A stretch of 53,276 bases of DNA, from the IMG/VR virus record IMGVR_UViG_3300041809_003414, positions 1-53,276 of that record; one strand, given 5' to 3'. The notes beneath the pieces are model-generated. The model saw only the letters and a program-made list of their open reading frames with translations. It searched no databases and was not told the DNA's origin. Both the position numbers and the translations under genes were made by a program. This stretch comes from a virus. Of this stretch, positions 44,291 through 51,766 are shown piece by piece. Each line of letters begins with the position of its first letter. The first letter of the stretch is position 1.

Positions 44291-44736
44291 GAACCCCACC
44301 TCGCGTGTGCGGCCAACAGGTAAGCCTGCACAAACTGGCAGGCCGCCTGCCGGTTCGAACAGAAGAAGACGGGAAGTTTGTAGTCGAGAATAATCGACAG
44401 CGCGCTCCCGAGCACGGCATTGGGGTGAGCGCCACCCCGGTAGCGCCCCAGCAGAATATCGGGGACGCTGGCCTCAACCACGACACACGCGTTCCGGTAC
44501 GATGCGAGCTTCCGAAGCTCATTCCGGAACCGCGCGCGATCGTGGATTACCGTGGAGACGAAATCGTCGAGGCTCTTCCGCTCCACGGCGACGGTGTTTT
44601 CCAGGCCAACGACGGAGTAATCCCCGGCTGGTAGCGCGCGGCGCTCCACCGCCACCAGCTGGGAGTCGAACGAATAGCCTTCCTGCTCTCGCGTGTCGAC
44701 GATGAAAGTGACAGGCCCAGAATTAGAACGGCACAA
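44287..44736 (-). CDS. ERCC4-type nuclease
   Basis: The 149-residue protein carries the ERCC4 (XPF) nuclease motifs: IVDTREQ near 13-19, GDYSV near 38-42, and VERKSLDDFV near 50-60. An FRNELRKLASYRNACVVVEAS stretch follows. It lacks the helicase and helix-hairpin-helix of XPF, as do phage versions that act as single-domain structure-specific nucleases. The start is TTG at 44736; it overlaps the DUF669 gene by 14 bp and the helicase start by 4 bp. Confidence 0.85.
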   Translation of the reverse strand: MCRSNSGPVTFIVDTREQEGYSFDSQLVAVERRALPAGDYSVVGLENTVAVERKSLDDFVSTVIHDRARFRNELRKLASYRNACVVVEASVPDILLGRYRGGAHPNAVLGSALSIILDYKLPVFFCSNRQAACQFVQAYLLAAHARWGS

Positions 44737-45181
44737 GAGCGTCGCCCGCCTCCTGACGGAACGTCTTGGGCGTCCGGGCGGTCGTCTCGATGCGGCGGTT
44801 GAAGAAGATGTTCTCGTTTTCGCCCCTGGTCTTCTTGGTGACCTCGAGCTTCACGTCAAGCAACTTCTTCAAGTGCTTGGGCAGATCGGAGATTTTTTCG
44901 ATGTCGAGGCCGCACAGATGCAGGTCGGTTTTCAGGTACTTCAGGGTGTTGTGGGTGATGACGCTGTTGCGCCACATCAGCCGATTTACGAATTTCGGCG
45001 CAATCACGCGGAGCGTCCACTTCAGCATCGGGTTGCCGGTGGTCTGAGCTTCGGCCAGCTCGACCTTCTCCACTGCAACCTGGTACTTGCCGTCGGGAAC
45101 GCTCTCGAAATCGGCCTTCTCTTCGGGTTGCTCGGCGCGGAACTCCGCGTCGAATTTCGACAGGTCAATCGATTTACTCAT
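44723..45181 (-). CDS. DUF669 protein, likely ssDNA-binding
   Basis: The 152-residue protein has the DUF669 pattern: an N-terminal basic/acidic segment (SKSIDLSKFDAEFRAEQPEE), DGKYQVAVEKVELAEAQTTGNPMLKWTLRVIAP, WRNSVITHNTLKYLKTDLHLCGL and LLDVKLEVTKKTRGENENIFFNRRI. DUF669 proteins accompany Sak4-type recombinases and are often considered single-strand binding proteins. It lies between the ATPase and the ERCC4 nuclease. Confidence 0.85.
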   Translation of the reverse strand: MSKSIDLSKFDAEFRAEQPEEKADFESVPDGKYQVAVEKVELAEAQTTGNPMLKWTLRVIAPKFVNRLMWRNSVITHNTLKYLKTDLHLCGLDIEKISDLPKHLKKLLDVKLEVTKKTRGENENIFFNRRIETTARTPKTFRQEAGDALVPF

Positions 45182-45208
45182 AGAATCGTCTCCTTTCCTT
45201 GGGTGGGA

Positions 45209-45964
45209 CTATTTCGCCGCAGTTGCCGGCGTTTTCGCGGCCGCCTGCGGCTTCGGCGGCGCGACTGCCGCGGTGAATGCCGTAATGAAGCTTTTGAAAT
45301 CGAGGTCGATGGTCTCTGGCAGCCGCCCGGTGCGGTCGCCGGCTTCGTAGTACAGACTGGGCTTGGTGCGGATCACGCGCCGCATGTTCTGTTGGCCCTC
45401 CTCGCCGGTGGTCAGTTCCAGGTCGCAGAACAGGACCATGTCCACCATGCCCAGCACGATCTTGCGGGCCTTGTCGGGCAGCGTGGGCACGATGCGGGTG
45501 TATTTCCCGGTGCGCGTCTCAACCTCGATCTCCTTGGCGTGGGAAACGAGGAATAGCCCATAGGGCATGAACGCCAGCTTGGTAAGCACCCGCTGGAATT
45601 CGTTGTTGACGATGGCGTACCCTTTCCCGTATCCGAGATCGGACTCGTGGTCGATTTTGAATTTCTTCAGGATGTAATCGGTGCAGAACTTGTAGGCGTT
45701 GTCGATGGTGTCGATGATGAGGGTTTTGAAAGGGTGCTCACCTTTCTCAATCTCGGCGCAAGCGGCTAGCAAGTCGTCCCAGGACTGGATGGGCACTTGG
45801 TACACGTCCAGGGAATTCAGGCCGGGTTCGGTGGCGAGGAACACGGCTCCATCCGCCTGCGAACAAAGCGTGGACTTCCCTATCTTTGTGGGGCCGTAGA
45901 CTAGAACCGTCAGGTCGGCCAGGTTCGGCTTGGGCTGCGTTTTTGCGGTTGGCAGTAACGACAT
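45209..45964 (-). CDS. Sak4-like ATP-binding recombinase
   Basis: The 251-residue protein has a P-loop GPTKIGKST near residues 24-32, FLATEPGLNSL near 43, TLIIDTIDNAYKF near 83 (Walker B), and KGYAIVNNEFQRVLTKLAF near 115, followed by LFLVSHAKEIE. This is the RecA-like core of Sak4 single-strand annealing proteins. It ends in an Ala/Lys/Pro-rich tail. With DUF669 and PD-(D/E)XK genes on each side it forms a phage recombination set. Confidence 0.85.
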   Translation of the reverse strand: MSLLPTAKTQPKPNLADLTVLVYGPTKIGKSTLCSQADGAVFLATEPGLNSLDVYQVPIQSWDDLLAACAEIEKGEHPFKTLIIDTIDNAYKFCTDYILKKFKIDHESDLGYGKGYAIVNNEFQRVLTKLAFMPYGLFLVSHAKEIEVETRTGKYTRIVPTLPDKARKIVLGMVDMVLFCDLELTTGEEGQQNMRRVIRTKPSLYYEAGDRTGRLPETIDLDFKSFITAFTAAVAPPKPQAAAKTPATAAK

Positions 45965-45982
45965 AATTCCGTTGATCTCCTT

Positions 45983-47017
45983 TTAGAAAACTGGCTCTGG
46001 GGTTTCGTTGGGCAGCACGCGCAATTCTTCGTTGGGCGGCACGCGCTGGAAGAAGTTATCGATCAAGTTGGGATTGCCGTTCGAACGGCACAACGCGAAA
46101 TAAGAGCAGGGCCGTTGGTAGTTGAAGCAGAAAGCGGTGTTCTGGTAGAACACGCCGCGGCGCCGCGCATCCAGGAACGCCTGCGTCAGCTCCCACAGCT
46201 CACTGCGCAAAATATCGAAGCGGTCCCGCGAGAGATAGAGCATTTCCCGGTGAAGCATCGTGGGTTCGGAATACTTTTCCGCCAGCCGCTGCTGAAACTC
46301 TTCATCCGTCTCCGGCATGCGGCGCTTCGCCGATGACTTGCCGGTTTTCGATTTTGCCAGCAGTTCGGCCCGGCGGGCCTGAAATTCCTCCTCGGTCTCG
46401 CCTTTGCTCTGCTGCAGCTTCGCCTTCACCAGGACGTTGTAGAGAATCCCGGTGATGGGGATCCCCATAGTCTGCTCGACATAGTGGGCATAGATGGTGA
46501 TCTGGAAATCCGTCCAAAGGCGTTCCAGGTAATCGGAATCCATTTGTCCGGCGGTTTTGTGTTCGAGGACGAAGTAATTCTCGCCAATGCAAGCGATGCC
46601 ATCCACCTTGCCGGCAAGCTGGAAGCTACGTGAAGCCGCGCCGGTGGCTGGATTGACGATCGGACCTTCGAATGTCTTCTCCAGGGCGACAATCTCGAAT
46701 TCCTCGGTTGCATATCGCGCGGCATAAGCTTTCATCATTGCCGCGGCGAGGTGCCAGTCCCGAAGTTGGTTCTCATCCTGGACCCGATTGGGACAAAGAC
46801 GGTCGATCAAGGCCAGTACTTCGCCGAGATCGCGGCGCTGGTGCCAGGTCTGCAGACACTCGTGGATGAGAGTGCCGAAATGCAGGTTCCGGTCGCGCTG
46901 GATGGGAACGAGTTGCTGGAGGTATCGCCACTCAACCGCCTTGCGGCAGTTGCGGAACAGCGACCACATCGAATAAGTGGAGACCATCGGCCCAGGACTC
47001 ATCTCGCGCCTTGCCAT
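45983..47017 (-). CDS. PD-(D/E)XK nuclease, Cas4/RecB-like
   Basis: The 344-residue protein begins MARREMSPGPMVSTYSMWSL. It contains NCRKAVEWRYLQQL, LHFGTLIHECLQTWHQRR (near 45-65), AGKVDGIACIGENYFVLEHKTA (near 135-155: GKVDG then EHKT, the nuclease core) and WTDFQITIYAHYVEQ (near 170), then CFNYQRPCSYFALC near the C-terminus, a cysteine set that may bind an iron-sulfur cluster as in Cas4. It is next to the Sak4 gene, so it is the likely exonuclease partner. Confidence 0.85.
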   Translation of the reverse strand: MARREMSPGPMVSTYSMWSLFRNCRKAVEWRYLQQLVPIQRDRNLHFGTLIHECLQTWHQRRDLGEVLALIDRLCPNRVQDENQLRDWHLAAAMMKAYAARYATEEFEIVALEKTFEGPIVNPATGAASRSFQLAGKVDGIACIGENYFVLEHKTAGQMDSDYLERLWTDFQITIYAHYVEQTMGIPITGILYNVLVKAKLQQSKGETEEEFQARRAELLAKSKTGKSSAKRRMPETDEEFQQRLAEKYSEPTMLHREMLYLSRDRFDILRSELWELTQAFLDARRRGVFYQNTAFCFNYQRPCSYFALCRSNGNPNLIDNFFQRVPPNEELRVLPNETPEPVF

Positions 47018-47574
47018 GTCGGCGCCAGGCCAGACGTACGAAACGCGGCGCGCAACTCCTCCCGGAACTGATAGGTCCTCCGGCTGGTGAGGCCCAGTTT
47101 CGTGCCCATTTTGGCGGCGATTTCGCCAAAATCCGTCGTACGGATCTCCTCCGCTAGAAGCTGTACGCGGGGGGCCACCGACGAGAGCACCTTTTCGACG
47201 TCGATCCTGGCCTGAACCGCTTCGGCAGTCGAACTCCGGGAGGCATCGTCTAGGCCGGCGGAAGCTTCAACCGGGCATTCGGTTTCGTCGTCATCCGTCA
47301 GAGAGGCGATTCTGCCCATTCCCGACCGGATGGCCTTCAGTGCCAGCGATGCCGCCCGGTTACGGATCAAACGGTTGATGAAAGTCTTGTAGGTGCCCCG
47401 TTCGCGCTTGAATCCGCTAATGCGCTTCCAGTACTCCAGGAAGAGCTGCTGCTCAAGGTCTTGGCGATCGTCTTCCCGGAACAACTGACATGCCACCAAT
47501 TCGTGGACCCGGCACCGAATGCTGTCGAGCGCGTATCGATCCATTTCCGATAAATCACTGCTTGCTGTCCTCAT
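46999..47574 (-). CDS. sigma70-like factor
   Basis: The 191-residue protein has the two DNA/RNAP-binding parts of an ECF-type sigma factor: region 2-like DRQDLEQQLFLEYWKRISGF with TYKTFINRLIRNRAASLALK (about 35-80), a variable acidic linker (about 90-115), and region 4-like VQLLAEEIRTTDFGEIAAKMG with GLTSRRTYQFREELR (about 140-180). The start follows GGGAGGAAAC. A leader with competing hairpins precedes it. It may direct transcription of phage genes; target promoters are unproven. Confidence 0.7.
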   Translation of the reverse strand: MRTASSDLSEMDRYALDSIRCRVHELVACQLFREDDRQDLEQQLFLEYWKRISGFKRERGTYKTFINRLIRNRAASLALKAIRSGMGRIASLTDDDETECPVEASAGLDDASRSSTAEAVQARIDVEKVLSSVAPRVQLLAEEIRTTDFGEIAAKMGTKLGLTSRRTYQFREELRAAFRTSGLAPTWQGAR

Positions 47575-47590
47575 GTTTCCTCCCTGCCGG

Positions 47591-47695
47591 GGAGGTCCTT
47601 GTGGGGGCCAACAAAAAAGCGGAGGTCGGCGGGCGCGTGCTTTTCACGCGACTCACAAGGACCTCCGCTTCGCGGTCAGTCGTTTATCTGGTGTG
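47591..47695 (-). promoter_or_regulatory. leader with competing hairpins before sigma-like gene
   Basis: In the minus-strand RNA a segment GCGGAGGTC (47668-47660) can pair with GACCTCCGC (47627-47619), followed by a U6 run: a terminator. The overlapping GGAGGTCCTTGTG (47666-47654) can instead pair for 13 perfect bp with CACAAGGACCTCC (47603-47591). The latter also contains CCTCCC that can pair with the gene's GGGAGG ribosome site. A third hairpin CCGC-GAA-GCGG competes for the first strand. Such exclusive pairings are the layout of an attenuator or riboswitch-like control. Confidence 0.55.
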
Positions 47696-47713
47696 TCTCT
47701 GGCTGCAGCTACA

Positions 47714-48040
47714 TCATGTGCGCGACAGAGCCTCCAGCCGCATCCTGAAGGGGATGCCATGTTTCACTTCGAGGCGCCCGATGGTGCCGTCCCCGATGGT
47801 GGTCAGGGAGTTCAGCAACTCGGTGACCTGTGTTTTGGCGGCCAAGTCTTTCGACGCAGCCTCCGGCCGGGGATCGACCTCCCCTCCGAACTTGATTTCC
47901 CGCACCACGCGCGGCGCCGGATCGAATACCGGCTCGCCGCCACGGATCTCCAGCTCTTCAATCGAGCCGAAGTGAAGCTCCCGCATCAGGCGAAGCAGGC
48001 GCCGGCGCCCGTCCGAAAGCTCCGCGATCTGTGCCGGCAT
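47714..48040 (-). CDS. hypothetical phage protein
   Basis: The 108-residue protein starts MPAQIAELSDGRRRLLRLM. It has a helical N-terminus (about 5-25) followed by a beta-rich middle with ELEIRGGEPVFDPAPRVVREIKFGGE and a helix LAAKTQVTELLNSLTTIGDG, ending IGRLEVKHGIPFRMRLEAL. No family is recognised. It sits between the HTH regulator and the sigma-like gene and is two bases from the former, so it is likely transcribed with it. Confidence 0.6.
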   Translation of the reverse strand: MPAQIAELSDGRRRLLRLMRELHFGSIEELEIRGGEPVFDPAPRVVREIKFGGEVDPRPEAASKDLAAKTQVTELLNSLTTIGDGTIGRLEVKHGIPFRMRLEALSRT

Positions 48041-48042
48041 GA

Positions 48043-48291
48043 TTAACTCTCCTCCCTTCCGACAGCCTGCTCGGCCCGCATGAGTTTGCGTTCCGATTCA
48101 AGCGCCAACTGGACAGCGCGCGACTTCACCCGTCCGTTCTTTACCATCGAAACCAGAGCTTTGCTCTTACCGAGCCGCTTCGCCACCCTAGTAACCAACC
48201 CGAAGTAACGTGTGACCGGCCTTTTTATGATTTCTGTAATGCAATCTGAATTTTGCATGACCCGATTGAAGACCCTGAATTTACGTCCCAT
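48043..48291 (-). CDS. HTH regulator
   Basis: The start at 48291 (MGRKFRVFNRV, 82 residues) is chosen because the canonical promoter at 48317-48344 would put the RNA start near 48310; 48258 (MQNSDCIT) is the alternative. The core RYFGLVTRVAKRLGKSKALVSMVKNGRVKS is a helix-turn-helix of the Cro/C1 kind (VAKRLGKS then SMVKNG). The gene is divergent from a plus-strand protein, giving a classical lysis-lysogeny switch layout. Confidence 0.7.
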   Translation of the reverse strand: MGRKFRVFNRVMQNSDCITEIIKRPVTRYFGLVTRVAKRLGKSKALVSMVKNGRVKSRAVQLALESERKLMRAEQAVGREES

Positions 48292-48374
48292 TACTGCTGT
48301 TACTTCACAGTTACAAATTATAAGCATTGCAGTCATGATGTCAACCTGTTAAGCTGAACACTTGCATGCAAGTG
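48239..48374. promoter_or_regulatory. operator-like palindromes of divergent switch
   Basis: CACTTGCATGCAAGTG (48359-48374) is a perfect 16-bp palindrome with the ATG of the plus-strand gene inside it. ATGCAA (48239-48244) and TTGCAT (48253-48258) form an inverted repeat with an 8-bp gap. TTGCA again occurs at 48327, inside the promoter spacer. Three TTGCA-type sites flanking one promoter suggest the binding sites of a repressor encoded on either side. Confidence 0.5.
48317..48344 (-). promoter_or_regulatory. canonical sigma70 promoter for HTH regulator
   Basis: On the minus strand TTGACA (48344-48339) and TATAAT (48322-48317) are both perfect and 16 bp apart. The spacer contains TGCAA, which also appears in the palindromes around. 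It should drive the minus-strand regulator and the early genes behind it. Confidence 0.75.
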
Positions 48375-48758
48375 ATTGAACCAAAGATCAAAAATGTTGT
48401 CGTTCGAATTCCCGAAGATCTGCATCTGCCGCTTCGCAAAAAGATCGCCGAGATTGATACCTCTTTCCAGGAGGTAATTCTGGAGTCCCTGGTTGGCTGG
48501 CTGCACGCCAAAGATTCGACAGCGACCAAGAGGTGGCTTGCAAGAGTGGAGGAGACCGCCCGCAACGCCTGCCAGTTGCCGCCCGAGTTGACGCCCGAGA
48601 ACCGCGAGGAAAAGGAGTTTGTTGCTGGTCTGCTGGCGTTCCTTCGCGATCCCGAGCGACCCTTCCGGAAAGAGATGCAAAGGTTGCTGAAAAGCATGTT
48701 CGAGATCGATTCCAAGCGAGCCTTCCCGAATACGAAAAAAAGACGAAAAATCATTTGA
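48366..48758 (+). CDS. possible RHH-type regulator
   Basis: The 130-residue protein starts MQVIEPKIKNVVVRIPEDLHL. The N-terminal VVVRIPEDLHLPLRKKIAEIDTSFQEVILESLVGWL (about 11-46) matches the strand-helix-helix of a ribbon-helix-helix DNA-binding domain. The C-terminus is charged and helical, ending KKRRKII. Its ATG is inside a 16-bp palindrome, so autoregulation is likely. It is divergent from the HTH gene. The RHH call is tentative. Confidence 0.55.
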   Translation: MQVIEPKIKNVVVRIPEDLHLPLRKKIAEIDTSFQEVILESLVGWLHAKDSTATKRWLARVEETARNACQLPPELTPENREEKEFVAGLLAFLRDPERPFRKEMQRLLKSMFEIDSKRAFPNTKKRRKII

Positions 48759-48809
48759 TCTATAATTTGTTTTGGGATATTCTAGTCCGGTATTCCTAAA
48801 ACGACTTCG

Positions 48810-49247
48810 ATGCTGTCTGTCCCGGTTCTCCCCGCTCGTGACCCCCGTCCGATCACAGACGAGCGCCTCGCTCAGGCTTACGCTGCCGAGGAACTCCTCG
48901 AAACACTCCTGGACGACCTGCACCAGGACATGCAAAATGGAGCTGCGATGCTGGCATGCGACTACCAGATCCCGGAGCGCCTTCGTCCACACAGTTCGCT
49001 GCCGCGCGCCGGAGGACGTGACCGGCGCCGCAAGATCTTGCAGTTTCCGCGTATTCGCGATCCGGAGCCGATCACAGACGCGCGCCTGGAGCAGGCGTTC
49101 GCAGCGGAGAGGCTGCTGGATGCCATCCTGGAGGATCTGTTCCAGGACCTCGTCTTGGGCGCAGCAGTGGTCTCGCGCAGTTACCAGCTCCGGTGGCTGC
49201 ACAAACGACCCAGTGCGATCCGTCTCGCGCGATGTGCGACTGGTTAG
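48810..49247 (+). CDS. protein with internal tandem duplication
   Basis: The 145-residue protein carries a 45-residue repeat twice: residues 10-54 (RDPRPITDERLAQAYAAEEL and on) and 83-127 (RDPEPITDARLEQAFAAERL and on), each ending in a Tyr-Gln-Ile/Leu. The middle linker (about 60-80) is Arg-rich. The two copies also share the DNA string CCGATCACAGACG. This is a helical protein without a known family. No good ribosome binding site is visible, and a TATAAT lies at 48761. It converges on the recombinase cassette. Confidence 0.55.
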   Translation: MLSVPVLPARDPRPITDERLAQAYAAEELLETLLDDLHQDMQNGAAMLACDYQIPERLRPHSSLPRAGGRDRRRKILQFPRIRDPEPITDARLEQAFAAERLLDAILEDLFQDLVLGAAVVSRSYQLRWLHKRPSAIRLARCATG

Positions 49248-49654
49248 CATCGGCATTCCTGGCGTAATTTTCGCCACTCAAGCCGCTGCCGGTCCCATAG
49301 CGGCTGGCAGGCGATCTTTCGTAATTTGGTTTCCGTGAGCGGGAATCTGCCGGGTGAAGCCTTCGGCAGGAATAGAATCTCCTCCTGAATATCGGGCGCG
49401 AGGTTGGCAAGGTTCATGATCTGACTCATGCGCGCCCGGGTAATATATCCGGCCCTCGCAAGTTCGGCGTAGTCCCGCACCTCGCCGCTTTCAACTAGAT
49501 CGAGGCACTTGATGGCAAGTGCCATTAGGCGGGCCAAGTGGGGTATGCAACCGGAGGACGGCAGGAGTTGGGAAGCGATCGGCGCGCCCGAGCGCAACGG
49601 AGTGTCGAGTTCGAATTCCACGTCGATCGTGCCGGCAAATTCGCTGCGATTCAT
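49244..49654 (-). CDS. HTH protein of recombinase cassette
   Basis: The 136-residue protein starts one base before the recombinase stop, behind GGAGGGG. A central SGEVRDYAELARAGYITRARMSQIMNLANLAPDIQEEILFLP is a helix-turn-helix like those of ParB/KorB-type domains (ELARAGYITRARMSQIM). The N-terminus is beta-like and the C-terminus basic. Similar proteins accompany this type of recombinase in other bacteria, as I recall. It may act as a directionality factor or regulator of excision; inference. Confidence 0.7.
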   Translation of the reverse strand: MNRSEFAGTIDVEFELDTPLRSGAPIASQLLPSSGCIPHLARLMALAIKCLDLVESGEVRDYAELARAGYITRARMSQIMNLANLAPDIQEEILFLPKASPGRFPLTETKLRKIACQPLWDRQRLEWRKLRQECRC

Positions 49655-51241
49655 CTACCCCTCCATCTCCGCGCCTCGGCAAATACGCCGAATGCCCGCG
49701 CTCCGGAAGCTGACGGTAACTTTGTTCGTTTTGCCGTCGTAGGCGACACACTCGATCAGGCCGTGGACGATTCGCGCCTGTTCGCGCGATGTTAGCGACT
49801 CCCAGACCGGACCGAATTCGACCAGGGCTGCCCGGAAGTCATCCTCGTTGACGGCCTTGGATTCGAGGCCAGTAAGTTCCTGCTGAATCTCGCTCAACCG
49901 CCGCTCCGTCTGGCCGATCCGTTCCTGAAGATCTGCCATGCGGTCCGTTACCATCTGGTCGCGGCGGCCCACCAAGGGGACCAGTTTGCGCAGTTCAGCG
50001 CCCATTCCCGCTAGTTCCTTTTGCGTAAGCTGGCGCTCAGAGGTGAGGTCCGTGACCTGTCCGCGCCTCTGCTCCTCGGCCTTCGCAATCGCGCGGGCCG
50101 CGATTTGGGGATCGGAGCCGATCCGCCGGATCTGCTGCACAACCGCCGACTCGATTGCAGGCGCGGAGACCGACTTGGTCTCGCAGTTTTCCCATCCCCT
50201 TTGTTGGGCCTGCTCGCAAACGTAATATCGGTAGCGCCGCGAGCCCTTCGCCGTGTAGGTGTGAACCATTCCCGCATCACACGATGCGCACCGCAGGAGT
50301 CCTTTCAGGAGAGCACCGTAATTATTGCGAACCTCGACTCCGCCGCTGCGCCCGTTGCTCTGCAGGATCTTTTGCACCTTCTCCCAGGTCTCCGCGGCAA
50401 CGATGGCCTCGTGCTCACCGCCATACATCTGGCCCTTGTATTCCACCCTCCCGGTGTAAATTGGGTTCGTGAGCACCCGGTACAGCAGCCCCTTCGTGAA
50501 TGGCTTCCCGCCCTCGGTTTCGCCCCTTTTCGTAATCCACTGCTTGGTGCGCCAACCGCGGCGGTCGATTTCACGGACGACGGGCAGCATAGCGCGGTAA
50601 TCAAGGTAGAGGTTGTATATCGCCCTGACTTGGTGGGCTTCGTCCCCATTGATGGCAAGGCGGCCACCGCGAGGATCGATGTCATAGCCCAGCACGGGGT
50701 GTCCGCCAGTCCACTTGCCCTTTCGCCTGGCCGCCGACATCTTATCGCGGGTACGCTCGGCGATGATCTCGCGTTCGAACTGCGCGAAGGAGAGGAGGAT
50801 ATTGAGGGTGAGGCGCCCGAGCGAGTTAGTGGTGTTGAACTGCTGCGTGACGGATACGAAGCTGACATTATTCTTTTCGAATGTCTCAACGATGCGAGCG
50901 AAGTCGATCAATGACCGGCTCAGGCGATCCACCTTGTAGACCACCACGCAGTCGACCCCACCGGCGCGAATCTCCGTTAGGAGCCGCTGCAGCGCCGGCC
51001 GCTCCAAATTGCCGCCGCTGAATCCACCGTCGTCGTAGTGCTCGGGCAGGGTGACGAGGCCTTCCCCGCGCTGGCTAAGGATGTAGGCCTCCCCGGCTTC
51101 GCGCTGCGCATCCAGGGAATTGAAGTCCTGATCCAGACCCTCGTCGGTGGACTTTCGGGTGTAGATGGCGCAGCGGACTGTCTTGGCGGCGGCCGGCGCC
51201 GGCGCGTTGGTCGCGACCACTGCATTTCTACCGTTGCGCAA
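49655..51241 (-). CDS. large serine recombinase (integrase)
   Basis: The 528-residue protein has the resolvase N-terminus (CAIYTRKSTDEG with the catalytic Ser at about 31, then YDDGGFSGGNLERPAL, VDCVVVYKVDRLSRSL, SFAQFEREIIAERTRDK), the recombinase domain (about 190-300) and a zinc ribbon with CASCDAGMVH ... YYVCEQAQQRGWENCETK (about 320-365), then a coiled coil. The TTG start has AGGAGG six bases upstream. It integrates and excises the prophage, so the attachment sites should be near the ends of this module. Confidence 0.92.
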   Translation of the reverse strand: MRNGRNAVVATNAPAPAAAKTVRCAIYTRKSTDEGLDQDFNSLDAQREAGEAYILSQRGEGLVTLPEHYDDGGFSGGNLERPALQRLLTEIRAGGVDCVVVYKVDRLSRSLIDFARIVETFEKNNVSFVSVTQQFNTTNSLGRLTLNILLSFAQFEREIIAERTRDKMSAARRKGKWTGGHPVLGYDIDPRGGRLAINGDEAHQVRAIYNLYLDYRAMLPVVREIDRRGWRTKQWITKRGETEGGKPFTKGLLYRVLTNPIYTGRVEYKGQMYGGEHEAIVAAETWEKVQKILQSNGRSGGVEVRNNYGALLKGLLRCASCDAGMVHTYTAKGSRRYRYYVCEQAQQRGWENCETKSVSAPAIESAVVQQIRRIGSDPQIAARAIAKAEEQRRGQVTDLTSERQLTQKELAGMGAELRKLVPLVGRRDQMVTDRMADLQERIGQTERRLSEIQQELTGLESKAVNEDDFRAALVEFGPVWESLTSREQARIVHGLIECVAYDGKTNKVTVSFRSAGIRRICRGAEMEG

Positions 51242-51740
51242 CGGAGGCCTCCTTGGATTGGGTTAAGCCCCAGAAGAGGAAGCCATTCCACTTCGTGCCA
51301 GTCACCGCCTGGGCGACAGCGCTGAGCGATTTGTAAAGCTTACCGTCGTAGTCGAAACCGTTCTCGCGGACCTCGACACTGATCCGACGGCCTTTGTAAT
51401 CCCGGCTGAGCATCGTGCCCGGCATCGGAAGCCGGGCGTCGATGCCCACCGACGCGGTCGCGGAATGACCGTGTTGACAGGCCGGTCTATCCTCCAGTGC
51501 ATCCTTTGGTGGGTGGATGCGAAGATCCGCATCGTTGGCCAGCTCCATCGCCCTGCGGTGGGCGCGCTCGCTCAATCCACCCTCGGCGAGGGTTTGTAGG
51601 CGCCAGGCGATGCGCTTGAAGAGGGCTTCCTTATGTTTCGAGCGAACCTCCTCGCCAAAGAGTTCCAGGTGTTTCCGCTGGAGCTGGGCGACGGTCATTT
51701 GCCGGAGGCCATCGATTTCGTTTTTCAGTGCGCGATTCAA
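51228..51740 (-). CDS. DUF2924 protein
   Basis: The 170-residue protein starts with TTG behind GGGAG. It shows the DUF2924 pattern: IDGLRQMTVAQLQRKHLELFGEEVRSKHKEALFKRIAWRLQ, then LSRDYKGRRISVEVRENGFDYDGKLYKSLSAVAQAVTGTKWNGFLFWGL. The C-terminal part resembles an HTH-free DNA-binding module with a conserved WNG-FFW motif. DUF2924 genes almost always sit before a large serine recombinase; they probably assist it. The 3' end overlaps the recombinase start by 14 bp. Confidence 0.85.
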   Translation of the reverse strand: MNRALKNEIDGLRQMTVAQLQRKHLELFGEEVRSKHKEALFKRIAWRLQTLAEGGLSERAHRRAMELANDADLRIHPPKDALEDRPACQHGHSATASVGIDARLPMPGTMLSRDYKGRRISVEVRENGFDYDGKLYKSLSAVAQAVTGTKWNGFLFWGLTQSKEASVAQR

Positions 51741-51766
51741 GATCTATCTCCCTTTCTCGGGTGGCG

